From assembly GCA_964569385.1 (NCBI GenBank), contig CAZMUM010000017.1:1-64000 (forward strand): 64,000 nt of DNA, given 5' to 3'. Below are positions 51,995 through 60,820 of this stretch, one piece after another (the first letter of the stretch is position 1; the number at the start of each line of letters is the position of its first letter). The position numbers were made by a program, and so were the translations under genes. The DNA comes from JAADHX01 sp964569385. GTDB taxonomy: Bacteria > Actinomycetota > Acidimicrobiia > Acidimicrobiales > Poriferisodalaceae. Under the pieces are notes generated by a model, which saw only the letters and a list, made by a program, of their open reading frames with translations, was not told the origin of the DNA and did no database searches.

Positions 51995-52483
51995 TCAGTC
52001 GGCTAGTGGCGTATCACACCAAAACGCCTCGGCCTGACCTTGGATGAACGACATTGCTTCGGCGGCGACTCGCCTGTAGCGCGAGTCTGATTGAAGATTG
52101 GTCGAGCCGTTGTGTCCGGCGTGTGGTCCGAAAGTGAACCAATGGTCTCCCGTCGGAAACGTCTCGGAACCTAGGCGAGCGCGAAGCCGGCCGACTCCGG
52201 AGACGGTCGATGATTCTGGATCCTGAAGGCGGTTCCCCCAAAGTCCGCAGACCCCGACCTCGACCACGAACCTTCCGCCATATCGATCGAACTGGACTGT
52301 GAGCAGAGCTATTCGATCCTCCTGAATCCGTCGGAGGTGCGGATAACTTCCAGAGAAACCAAGAGGGCGGACGTGCTGATTCAAACCCGATCTGAGCGCC
52401 GCATCCATTGCGCGTCGCGGTGTTTGATGCGACGACGGAGGTTCGGATGGCCTGCGGAGCGCTAATCGGCGTAAGTACTTCAT
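51995..52483 (-). CDS. DUF4304-like protein
   Basis: About 162 residues from the ATG at 52483; the frame is open to 52534. The pattern NQHVRPLGFSGSYPHLRRIQEDRIALLTVQ-like followed by FVVEVGVCG resembles DUF4304, a family of unknown function often near immunity or mobile genes. A conserved-looking DHWFTFGP block and a C-terminal helical part follow. The family call is from pattern memory only. Confidence 0.5.
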   Translation of the reverse strand: MKYLRRLALRRPSEPPSSHQTPRRAMDAALRSGLNQHVRPLGFSGSYPHLRRIQEDRIALLTVQFDRYGGRFVVEVGVCGLWGNRLQDPESSTVSGVGRLRARLGSETFPTGDHWFTFGPHAGHNGSTNLQSDSRYRRVAAEAMSFIQGQAEAFWCDTPLAD

Positions 52484-52540
52484 GGTTCGTCGGTTGTCAT
52501 CGTATGATCCATCGCCAACGGGGCCGAGGGCCAACCGGAT

Positions 52541-53518
52541 CTAGGCGGGTTGGACGGCCCGCGGCCCGCCCAAAATGGCTTCGACTAGGCGTTGAACCGA
52601 AAGCGCCTCGGCGAACGTGGCGACCCCGCTCGGCTTTCCGGCGAATAGGTCGTGTAGGTCACTGAAGAAGCGAAGGTTGTTGGCCTGTCGGTCGTCGGCG
52701 TTGGCGATCTCTTGTCGGTCCCATGGCCCTCCATCGGTCAGGTACACCTCGTTCCAGTTGCTCAGTCGGATCGACTTGTGGCTTCCGTGGATCGTGAACT
52801 CGACTACATCGGGGCCTGCGCCAAGCGATGTTCCCGATAGATGCACCGGGACGCCAGAGCAGTCGAGGGCAGCCGCGAAACTTGTCTCACAAGCCTCGTC
52901 GTCTGGGTAGGAGACTGATGAGTGGACCAGCGTCGCTTCGCCGAACAACCTCTCGGTCAGGAACACGAAGTGCGAACCGACCTCGCGTAGATAGCCACCC
53001 TCGGCTCGTTCCGCCAGCCACGTCGCCGTGCTCTGCCAGGAGCGGGGCCATGGATTGAAGTGCAGCTGGAGATCGACGCTCATAACTTCACCGAGTTGGC
53101 CCCCGCCAAGCGCCGCCTGGAGGTAGTCGACCTGAAGATTTGCCGCGAACGGAAAGTTCACCGCGTTGATGATGCCTTGGCTGGCGAATAGTTCGACAAG
53201 GGCCGCGCTCTCGGCAACGTCGACGCCGAGGGGTTTCTCGCAATACACCGCCTTGCCCGCCTTGGCGGCCATGGAGATGTAGTCAGCATGGGCCTTGGGT
53301 GGGCAAGCGATGTATACAACGTCGACGCCCGCGACGTCGACGGCAGCCGTCGCTCCGCCTAGAACTAGGACGTCTGGATAGTCGAGCTTTGCCTGGTCCC
53401 GTGCCTCAGAGCTTGGATCCCACGCGGCCGCGACCCGAAAGCCATCATGCATCTTGAGGCTCGCCAGCATTCGATTGCCCATGATGCCGAGCCCAATTAT
53501 GGCAACTCCAGTCGTCAT
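52541..53518 (-). CDS. Gfo/Idh/MocA-family oxidoreductase
   Basis: A 325-residue NAD(P)-dependent oxidoreductase of sugars or inositols. N-terminal Rossmann GLGIMGNRML, AAWDPSSEARDQA and the diagnostic CEKPLGVDVAES (Lys and Pro of the EKP motif) are intact; the C-terminal half forms the substrate sheet. The usual HxxH-type catalytic residue region reads GGYLREVGSHFVF, with a His in the place of the MocA GxHxxD motif. It precedes the polysaccharide genes on the same strand and may supply a sugar precursor. Confidence 0.88.
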   Translation of the reverse strand: MTTGVAIIGLGIMGNRMLASLKMHDGFRVAAAWDPSSEARDQAKLDYPDVLVLGGATAAVDVAGVDVVYIACPPKAHADYISMAAKAGKAVYCEKPLGVDVAESAALVELFASQGIINAVNFPFAANLQVDYLQAALGGGQLGEVMSVDLQLHFNPWPRSWQSTATWLAERAEGGYLREVGSHFVFLTERLFGEATLVHSSVSYPDDEACETSFAAALDCSGVPVHLSGTSLGAGPDVVEFTIHGSHKSIRLSNWNEVYLTDGGPWDRQEIANADDRQANNLRFFSDLHDLFAGKPSGVATFAEALSVQRLVEAILGGPRAVQPA

Positions 53519-53529
53519 GGCAGCCGACT

Positions 53530-54870
53530 CTACAGAGCAAGGGCTGCCCGCAGCGTCTTTGGTGTCGTTGTGTCATCACTCGGCTCAAGAACCACGAGCT
53601 CGCCGGGATCTGGGCCGTCGTCGTTGTCAGAGTTCTCGTCTGGGTTGGATCGCAAGGAGGTTGCGGCGGCTAGAAACACGATGAACAGCGGTGGGGCCAA
53701 CATCTCGTAGAACCACATCATCAGTGGAATCAGGGCCACGCTCACATGAAGCCAAATATCGACCTTGTTTCGCCGTCGAAATGTTCGTTTGAGCAGCGAA
53801 AGGATGAACAGCACAAAGAAGATCGCCGCCGGGATTCCGTGTGAGTACAACACTGTCCAGAACTGGCCGTGAGTACCGACAGCTGGTTGCAAGGGGCGTT
53901 CGACGTTTGTGGTTGGCGCGCCGAATCCCAACAGTGGCGAGTCGGGTATCTGGTCGAGTACCTGGCTGTACAAGCTGAGCCTGGCATTGTTGCTATGGGG
54001 GCTGTCGAATCGGCCTTCGGCTGCTGCTCGCAGTGGTGTGAATAGAACCACAACTCCTAGCAGTACCGCGGCGATTCCGAGCAAGGCCAGGTTCCGTCTG
54101 CCGAATCTTCTGGCCATGAGCAACGATCCGTATGTTCCCGCAAAAACGACGCAGACCCATAGTCCTCGATTTACCGACAGGATCGCCGGTACTAAGAATG
54201 CGATGACCATCAGGACCGACCAGGCGTGCCAGCGGCGGTCGAGATATGACCATCCAGCAATGACCACCGGGAACAAGACCGCCATCGCTGCGCCCCATTC
54301 GTTCGTGTAGACGAACGGAGCAGAGGGGCGAGATAACACGAACCCTAGGAAGTCCTGATCCTGAGCGAAGACGGGGTGCACCAGGTCGCGTGCAAAGCTG
54401 TTCTCGAGAATGGACTCGGGCAGCATCATTTCGACAACAGAGGTGAATCCCACCTCGCCGAGGATGAGTCCTAGATAGCCACCGATGGTTCCCCAGAGGA
54501 AGTAGATGGTTGCGAGCTTGATTAGTCGAGCCTTGGGTAGTTCCTCCTCGGTGAGGTTGTAGATGAACAGGAACATCACCGTCGCCGACAAATACAACAG
54601 ACCGCGATATGCGAACGACAGGTACCTAACACCCTCGACCTGGGTGACCGAGGCGACCATCCAGGCGAGAAACAAGAACCACAAGCCGAAGCCCCGAGGC
54701 ACGCGAAGCGGAGTACGGGTTAGGAGTCGCAACCCCATGGGTATGGCGAAGGCGATCCAGACCATTGAACCAGCGCCTAAGGCCCACCACAGAGGCACGC
54801 CACCAATTAGCGCCGTAAGGGGCCATGAGGCCGAGCGGGAGCGGGATGCGTTGGCGATGCCACTCAACAT
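53530..54870 (-). CDS. O-antigen ligase/polymerase-like membrane protein (Wzy/WaaL type)
   Basis: A 446-residue protein with about eleven hydrophobic segments and a large extracytoplasmic loop (roughly residues 290-350) containing RFDSPHSNNARLSLYSQVLDQ and the PLLGFGAP that usually marks PF04932-type ligases and polymerases. They join or polymerise surface glycan repeat units. The acidic C-terminus (NPDENSDNDDGPDPGE) is cytoplasmic. It overlaps the flippase gene by seven bases, so the two are cotranscribed. Confidence 0.83.
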   Translation of the reverse strand: MLSGIANASRSRSASWPLTALIGGVPLWWALGAGSMVWIAFAIPMGLRLLTRTPLRVPRGFGLWFLFLAWMVASVTQVEGVRYLSFAYRGLLYLSATVMFLFIYNLTEEELPKARLIKLATIYFLWGTIGGYLGLILGEVGFTSVVEMMLPESILENSFARDLVHPVFAQDQDFLGFVLSRPSAPFVYTNEWGAAMAVLFPVVIAGWSYLDRRWHAWSVLMVIAFLVPAILSVNRGLWVCVVFAGTYGSLLMARRFGRRNLALLGIAAVLLGVVVLFTPLRAAAEGRFDSPHSNNARLSLYSQVLDQIPDSPLLGFGAPTTNVERPLQPAVGTHGQFWTVLYSHGIPAAIFFVLFILSLLKRTFRRRNKVDIWLHVSVALIPLMMWFYEMLAPPLFIVFLAAATSLRSNPDENSDNDDGPDPGELVVLEPSDDTTTPKTLRAALAL

Positions 54871-56414
54871 GACGCCACAGCGCTTGGCTTGGGCGCGGCA
54901 CCGCGGCCCGGTGCACTGCGCAGATCATCAAGATGGAGCTGTCGGCGGAACCGTCGAACTCCGGCCATTAACAAGCTCGCCGAGATAACCAAGGCGGTGA
55001 TTGTTCCGGCGAGCCCGGCAGGCCCGGTGGCGGCGACCACCGCAGCGGGAGCGGCCATGGCCGCAGCGACACCAGCGATAACGGCAAATGTCGTAGCCGA
55101 AAACGGTGACAGACCGGTTCGGGCTCGCAGCTGAAAGTAGGGCCCGTAGTTCGTGAGCAGAATGCTCGCAACCCATGCGATAGCGGCACCGTTCAGCCCG
55201 ATCCGCGGCACGAGCAGCAGATTGAGGCCGACATTTACCACGAGCGAGGTCAGGTGGTTCCCGAGGTTGACCGCGGTGTTGCCACTAACAATCAGCACCG
55301 ACTCGACCGAACCCACAATCGTGCCTGCAAACTTGCCGAGTGACAAGATGACCAAAGCGGTAGCAGCGGCTGTGTATTCGTTGCCGAACACTCGCGAGAA
55401 TGTGTCTGCGTGCAGAGCGGTTGCCAGATAGATCGGGCCAAGCAGCAGGATGAGCCACCATGTGGATGTGCGATAGAGCTCTGCGGCCCGTGCGGTGTCT
55501 TGCTCACCGATGGCCTCACCTACGTGCGGGGCGATGGTGTCGGCAAAGGCCGTATTGACCAGCGATGCCAACTTCACCAAACGCGTAACCGCAACGTAGA
55601 TAGCTGCCTCGCTGGCACCAAGCAAGATGCCGATGAGGATTCCGTCTTGCCATCGAACCATGGTACGGATGCCATCGACCCCGGTTTGGGGCAGGGCCAC
55701 CGCCCAGAATGTCTTACCCGTGTCGACTTTGATGCCGTCGGAGGTTTGGGCTTCGGAGCGGCCGGATGTAACTCTCGATTGGTAGATCGAACGAAGCCAG
55801 ATTGCCGAAGCAAATAGAGCTGGCACCGACGCTGCCGTCCATGCCAATGCGAGCCACTCTGGTCCGCCGCCAAAAGCAACAACAGCAACGATGCCGAGAA
55901 GCTGAACTAACGGCCGGCCAACACGGTCGACGATGACCATCGGTCGGATCTCGGTGAAGCCTCTGGTGGAGTCGAGGAGCACGGTCGTCAACGCGGCGAC
56001 AGGTATGAACGGAGCGGTCCAGCGAAGAGCCGAAGTCAGGTCGGTCGGGTCGTCGGAATCGACGAGGTCGCTCAGTATGTCGGCGCTGGTGAATATGGCG
56101 ACCGCAAGTGCGCCCGACACGATCGCTACTGGCGCTAGAGCGTGTCGAAGCAGCATCGGCAAGTCTCGATCGGCACTCGTGACCCGTCTGGTGGTCATGA
56201 AGTGCACGATGGTGGTGCCCGTTCCGATCTGACCGATGCGACTCGCGATGCTAAATACGGCGAGAGCCAAGAGAGCGGCGCCGGCTTCATCGATATCGAG
56301 GCCGCGAGTGGCAGCGATGACAAGACCGAAGCCGGCAACGGACCCCGCCGCTGCGCCCATCAGCGAGAGGAGACTCTGCCGCCTCAAGCGCCGAATCGGA
56401 TTGGCTCGGCTCAT
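54864..56414 (-). CDS. polysaccharide flippase-like membrane protein (Wzx/MATE-type)
   Basis: About 516 residues from the ATG at 56414, which overlaps the kinase-like gene stop (ATGA); the open frame above is antisense. Around fourteen hydrophobic helices with the opening LLSLMGAAAGSVAGFGLVIAA are typical of Wzx/RfbX exporters, which flip lipid-linked sugars across the membrane. Basic loops (RRLRRQ, RRFRRQ) are cytoplasmic. With the polymerase downstream it forms a Wzx-Wzy pair. Confidence 0.83.
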   Translation of the reverse strand: MSRANPIRRLRRQSLLSLMGAAAGSVAGFGLVIAATRGLDIDEAGAALLALAVFSIASRIGQIGTGTTIVHFMTTRRVTSADRDLPMLLRHALAPVAIVSGALAVAIFTSADILSDLVDSDDPTDLTSALRWTAPFIPVAALTTVLLDSTRGFTEIRPMVIVDRVGRPLVQLLGIVAVVAFGGGPEWLALAWTAASVPALFASAIWLRSIYQSRVTSGRSEAQTSDGIKVDTGKTFWAVALPQTGVDGIRTMVRWQDGILIGILLGASEAAIYVAVTRLVKLASLVNTAFADTIAPHVGEAIGEQDTARAAELYRTSTWWLILLLGPIYLATALHADTFSRVFGNEYTAAATALVILSLGKFAGTIVGSVESVLIVSGNTAVNLGNHLTSLVVNVGLNLLLVPRIGLNGAAIAWVASILLTNYGPYFQLRARTGLSPFSATTFAVIAGVAAAMAAPAAVVAATGPAGLAGTITALVISASLLMAGVRRFRRQLHLDDLRSAPGRGAAPKPSAVASC

Positions 56415-57118
56415 GTCCAAGATGTGCCGAGTACAGTTCTGGCAGGGCTCTCGATCACTCGCCCGAGTAGTTCCTCCAGAGCAGACTCTGTGGTCTGATC
56501 TGTTGTGTTGATTAGAGCCACATGACGGCTCGATGCCGAAGCTCGGGCACTCCACTCGCTGACAACTCTCTCGATCTCGCCCACATCCAGGTCGGGTTTT
56601 CGATCGTGCATCGCCTGGGCATCGCCAACTAGGACGAAAGATGAGTCCGGCTGCGGAAATATGCGATTCAGTGCTCGGACCAAAGGTTTGACAACTGGAG
56701 CCAGGCCGTAGCGGCGAGAGTCGATCGCGTAGTCGAGCCAGCCTCGCTCGCGAATTAGTACTGTCGGCTTAGAGGTCGGGCGGGCCTCCACGATCCAGCG
56801 GGCGACGTAGAAGACGTATTTGGCGCCCACCCGAGCGAGCGACTCGACCCGGCCCCGTTGGCGAGTTTTGTGGGGGTTGTTGTAGTCGTACTCCGATGTC
56901 CGAAGCCGTTGGGTGCTCTTAGGCCGACTTCGAGCGGTGCGGACCGAGACGTCGTTGTCCTGCAGCCATTCGGTTAGAGCATTTGCAAGCGTCGACTTGC
57001 CCGAACCGTCTGGACCATCGAAGGTAATCACTAGCGGCCATCGGCGCGCGAACGAACCGGAGGCACGTAAAATCGTTGATGGGGTACCACCTAAAGCGTT
57101 CACGACTAAACCTCGCAT
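56411..57118 (-). CDS. thymidylate-kinase-like P-loop protein
   Basis: About 235 residues from the ATG at 57118; GTG-type starts further up are possible. ITFDGPDGSGKSTLANALTEWL is a classical P-loop of the dTMP-kinase group, LIRERGWLDYAID resembles its DR-type site, and SFVLVGDAQAMHDRKPDLDV its acceptor and lid region. It lacks some dTMP kinase residues, so the substrate may be another small phosphate acceptor. Being translationally coupled to a flippase gene, it could phosphorylate a glycan or lipid precursor. Confidence 0.75.
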   Translation of the reverse strand: MRGLVVNALGGTPSTILRASGSFARRWPLVITFDGPDGSGKSTLANALTEWLQDNDVSVRTARSRPKSTQRLRTSEYDYNNPHKTRQRGRVESLARVGAKYVFYVARWIVEARPTSKPTVLIRERGWLDYAIDSRRYGLAPVVKPLVRALNRIFPQPDSSFVLVGDAQAMHDRKPDLDVGEIERVVSEWSARASASSRHVALINTTDQTTESALEELLGRVIESPARTVLGTSWT

Positions 57119-57337
57119 GCGACCTTGACGAATGACAGTCGCTCCCAAAGACCGGGGCTATCAAGCCAAGGACGATTGACAGGCACCGGCCGCAGAAGGC
57201 CCGTCTAGGCAGAGAATACCACAGACTGTGGCTGAATTCGAAAGACGTTTTGAACCCGTTGACGCGCTGTCGCTAACGTGTGGTCACGGCCGCTTCGAGA
57301 ACGGGGCGGTAGTCAGTCGACGAGTAGGGGACACACA

Positions 57338-58552
57338 ATGTCAGATACCGCAACTGGGTCGGACCTACCGCCCGTAACCGATTGGCTTCACGACTGGGAC
57401 TGGCTCGACGATCAGTGGGGCTCCAACGCGATCGACATTTGGAACAGCGTTCGCGAGCAGTGCCCCGTCGCCTCGACCGAGCGCTACGGACGGGCGTTCA
57501 TGCCGGTCACTATGGAAGGCGTTTCCCAAGTCGCCAAAGACACCGAGCATTTCTCGTCGATTTGGGTCAGCGTGAGCCGTCCTGATGCCCCGCGGTCGCC
57601 GGCACCCCCGATTACTTCGGATCCACCCGATCACAAACCTCACCGACGGTTGCTGTTGCCGTCGTTCAATCCGAAGAGGATTAACGCCATCGAAGACACG
57701 ATGCGCGACTACTGTCGCAGTTTGATCGCCAAGCTCGATGGGGTAGAAAGTGCTGACGCGGCCGAGCAATACGCGCAACACATCCCGGTGTTCGGCATTT
57801 GTCATCTCACTGGGCTGCCAGAGTCCGATGCCGACTTGTTCCGCGACTGGATCTATCGGAACTTCCAGCTAGCACCACGCGACAACGCGGTTCGAGTCGA
57901 GCTCATGGGGGAGATGGGCGAGTACATCGGCGCGATTCTCAACGATCGCCGTGAGAACCCTCAAGACGACATGCTGTCGATGATTGCCAACGCCGAGTTC
58001 GATGGCATCGCTGTCGACTGGGACCTAAAGATCGGGTACGTCAGGCTTCTGATCGTCGCGGGCATCGATACGACCTGGAGCGCAATCGGTTCGGGGCTTT
58101 GGCACTTTGCTCAGAACAACGACGAGGTTTCCCGCTTGGTTGCGGTCGAAAACGACGACATGTTGTGGCAAACAGGTACCGAGGAAGTCCTGCGCTACTA
58201 CGCGCCGGTAACGATGGCCCGCAAGGTCATCAAAGACACCGTGGTCGCAGGTTGCCCAGTGCACGAGGGCGATCAGGTGCTGGTCACGTTCCCGGCCGCC
58301 AACCACGATCCTGAGAGCTTCGAGAATGCCGAAGAGTTCCAACTGGACAGGGCCAAGAACCGACACGTTGCCTTTGGGCTCGGCGTGCACCGCTGTGTCG
58401 GTTCTAACCTGGCCAGGCTCGAGCTACTGGTGGGGCTCCAAGAGTGGCTGCGAGCGTTCCCCAACTATTCGTTGGACCCAACTCGGCAAACCACCTGGGC
58501 CAATGGTCAGGTCCGCGGCCCCCGCAAGATCCCGGTGCTACTCAACCGCTGA
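57338..58552 (+). CDS. cytochrome P450
   Basis: A 404-residue class I bacterial P450 from the ATG at 57338, with GTAGGGGAC upstream. The I-helix LLIVAGIDTTWSAIG (acid-alcohol pair Asp-Thr), ETEEVLRYY (ExxR) and the heme loop FGLGVHRCVGSNLARLE (Cys353) are intact. It hydroxylates an unknown substrate and needs a ferredoxin, perhaps the 3Fe-4S one at 43460. About 220 bases separate it from the divergent kinase-like gene. Confidence 0.95.
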   Translation: MSDTATGSDLPPVTDWLHDWDWLDDQWGSNAIDIWNSVREQCPVASTERYGRAFMPVTMEGVSQVAKDTEHFSSIWVSVSRPDAPRSPAPPITSDPPDHKPHRRLLLPSFNPKRINAIEDTMRDYCRSLIAKLDGVESADAAEQYAQHIPVFGICHLTGLPESDADLFRDWIYRNFQLAPRDNAVRVELMGEMGEYIGAILNDRRENPQDDMLSMIANAEFDGIAVDWDLKIGYVRLLIVAGIDTTWSAIGSGLWHFAQNNDEVSRLVAVENDDMLWQTGTEEVLRYYAPVTMARKVIKDTVVAGCPVHEGDQVLVTFPAANHDPESFENAEEFQLDRAKNRHVAFGLGVHRCVGSNLARLELLVGLQEWLRAFPNYSLDPTRQTTWANGQVRGPRKIPVLLNR

Positions 58553-58582
58553 CACATTTACAACTCGAACCTGGCACGCTGG

Positions 58583-58800
58583 TCACGAAGTCTGCAGCCT
58601 GCGGTGGAGGAGCGGCCGCACCTCTGCGATCCGCTCGTAGTGGGCGTCGACGTGCACAACCCCGATTTCATGATGCAGCGCAATTGCTGCGATGAGTAGG
58701 TTGGGGATCACCGCCACATCTCGCCCGAACCTAGGACATCGAGATCGACAGCGTCGGCAAGCCTCGATAGGAAGAGCCGCTGATCTATTGCGTTGCGAGC
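58583..58800 (-). pseudogene. VapC-type PIN toxin remnant
   Basis: A 42-codon C-terminal piece on the minus strand (58583-58711) reads IPNLLIAAIALHHEIGVVH, then VDAHYERIAEVRPLL. This is the conserved tail of VapC proteins (DLLIAA and the last Asp). The upstream part (58708 to about 58800) resembles the preceding helix (DQRLFLSRLADAVDLDVL) but in another frame and ends in a stop. So the gene is frameshifted and lacks its N-terminus. No antitoxin is recognisable nearby. Confidence 0.6.
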
Positions 58801-58816
58801 CGATGCGGTAGAACGA

Positions 58817-59743
58817 TCAGCTGGTCGGGGCGAGTTCGATCTCAAGGCCGGTTTCGCGGGCGGAGACCTCCCAGAGTTGGGCAGCAGGTTTGTCGACTCC
58901 TGGCCGAAGCGTCGGGCGCCGAACCGCGGCGCCGAACGAGGTGAACCGGGGACCGTAGAGGCTGCCGCCATTGACGTTCGGGTCGGTTGCTGCTCGCAGT
59001 GCGGGGAGTGCGCCCTTAGCCGGTTCCATGCCGGCCATAGCCGACTTCTGGGAGATCCAGCCGAGGAATCCGGCGCCGCCGTGGTCTTGTGTTGTGCTTT
59101 GCAGGTCGGAGTTGCTGAACCCGGGGTGGGCGACGAAACTCATCGCGTTGACACCGGCGGCCTCGAAGCGTTGTTGCAGCCCGAGGGCGAACACATAGTT
59201 CGCCAACTTCGATTGGTTGTAAGCCTTCCACGGCCCGTACTCGTCAATCAGGTGCGGATTGTCGAAGTTGATCTTCCTTGCGGCTAGTCGGGCCATGCTC
59301 GACTGGGCGACAACTCGCGCCGCCGGCGCGTTGAGGAGGCTTGGAAGCAGCCGAGAGGTGAACGCCCAATGCCCGAGGTGGTTAACGCCGAACTGCATCT
59401 CGAAGCCGTCGGCGGTTTTACCTTCTGGTAGCGCCATCACCCCGGCGTTGTTGACGAGGATGTCGACGGCCCGATGGTTGGATGCGATGGACGTCGCTGC
59501 CTGTTCCACTGAGGCCAGCGAGCCGAGGTCGACTTCGGTGATCTCGAGCTGCGCGTCAGGGTGCGCTGTCAGGATCGCGCTGAGGGCGTGTTTTGCCTTA
59601 TCCTGGTTGCGGGCGGCTATTACCACGTGTGCGCCCGCTCCGGCTAGCCCCTTGGCGATCTCGAGGCCGAGCCCGCCGTTGGCGCCGGTGACGATGGCCA
59701 CCTTGCCGCTCTGATCGGGAATGGAGGATGTCGTGTACGCCAT
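58817..59743 (-). CDS. short-chain dehydrogenase/reductase (retinol-dehydrogenase-like)
   Basis: About 308 residues from the ATG at 59743; the frame is open further up to 59866. The cofactor motif TGANGGLGLEIA (residues 19-30), VVIAARNQDKA (basic, NADP-leaning), NNAGVMA and the catalytic AYNQSKLANYVF (Tyr and Lys) are intact. The length and the QFGVNHLGHWAFT block match the oxidoreductases related to retinol dehydrogenase and protochlorophyllide reductase. It is divergent from the broken AraC gene, its probable former regulator. Confidence 0.92.
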   Translation of the reverse strand: MAYTTSSIPDQSGKVAIVTGANGGLGLEIAKGLAGAGAHVVIAARNQDKAKHALSAILTAHPDAQLEITEVDLGSLASVEQAATSIASNHRAVDILVNNAGVMALPEGKTADGFEMQFGVNHLGHWAFTSRLLPSLLNAPAARVVAQSSMARLAARKINFDNPHLIDEYGPWKAYNQSKLANYVFALGLQQRFEAAGVNAMSFVAHPGFSNSDLQSTTQDHGGAGFLGWISQKSAMAGMEPAKGALPALRAATDPNVNGGSLYGPRFTSFGAAVRRPTLRPGVDKPAAQLWEVSARETGLEIELAPTS

Positions 59744-59981
59744 GTCCGCCTTCAGTCGGTGATTTGGGCGAGACCAGAGCGGCGGGATCGACGAACGGGC
59801 GCTTGTCTGTGCTGTCTCGCCCCTGCGCTCCTGGCACAGGTTAGGCGATGCATGTCCCCGCCTCACAGACCGATCACGCCAACTGGTTCGCGGATACGCC
59901 AGCTTGAGGCGTGGCGTGATTCGCTTCGGTAGTGGCGTGATCGGCCTATCTCCGCTTTCCTTTCAGGTCTAGGGTTATGTC

Positions 59982-60710
59982 GTGTCCGGCCGCGGTTTCA
60001 GTGTTGATGCCCGTCCCGCGCTTCTGCTTGTCGACGTCGGGGTCTCGCCGGGAAATGTGTTGCGGCGAGCCGGGCTGGCTGGTGATCTGTTCTCCCGGTC
60101 CGCATCGTCGAAGCCATGTCTGCTGAAGTGTTCGACGTCGCCATTTTCGCCGCGCTGTGCGGTCGCGATCTCAATGCAGCAGCTCTGCGTGTGCAGAAGT
60201 TCAAGCCGCTCATCGCCCCGTTGCGCCTCGAGATCTCGATCACCAAACGGGCCACCACTATCCGCCCAGACTGGAGCGCTGCTGGCCCGCCGCCGGCAGG
60301 GCTCGAACTCGTTGAGCTGCTGTTCTGGGTAAGACTGGTTCGCCTTGCCACCCGCAACCATGTGGTTCCCATATCGGTCGTTGGCCCCGAGTCCGAGGCC
60401 AACGCTGTGTGCTCGGAGTATCTCGGCGTTTCTTACAGCACCGGCTCCGACCGGGATCGACGCGGTAGCGGCGAGGCTGGCCGTGAGCACGCGAACGCTT
60501 CAGCGGCAACTTCATCGAGAAGGCACAAGCTTTCAGTCGGTTCTGGCTTCGACCAGGGAGCGTCTCGCCCGTCACTATCTCGCAACCGACGACATCCCGG
60601 TCGAGCAGATCTCGTACCTGCTGGGTTACGAAGAGCCAACGCCGTTCGGACGAGCCTTTGCCGGCGGGACCGGAACGAGCCCCCATCGACTCCGAACCGG
60701 CCTACCTTGA
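59982..60710 (+). pseudogene. AraC-family regulator, broken by frameshifts and deletions
   Basis: Pieces of one arabinose-binding-type AraC protein lie in three frames. GNVLRRAGLAGDLFSR (first frame) begins after 59982. EVFDVAIFAALCGRDLNAA, KFKPLIAPLRLEI and LVELLFWVRLVRLATR lie in a second frame from 60119 to about 60440. The HTH IDAVAARLAVSTRTLQRQL and GTSFQSVLASTRE to PTPFGRAFAGG lies in a third, ending at 60710. Segments expected between the pieces are missing. No full product can be made without several shifts. Confidence 0.8.
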
Positions 60711-60820
60711 CCGAACCAGAGCCCACCGAAACAGCAGCGGGCCTTTGGCAACCCCCAGCAAGAGGTCTCTCCGGCTAGGAGCGCTGAGCTGCGCGGCGAC
60801 GAACGGGATATGGTTCTCGA

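Noticed and set aside
57149..57337. tRNA or small RNA gene in the spacer before the P450
   Set aside because: No cloverleaf, TTCRA arm or strong hairpin could be found by eye; probably only promoters.
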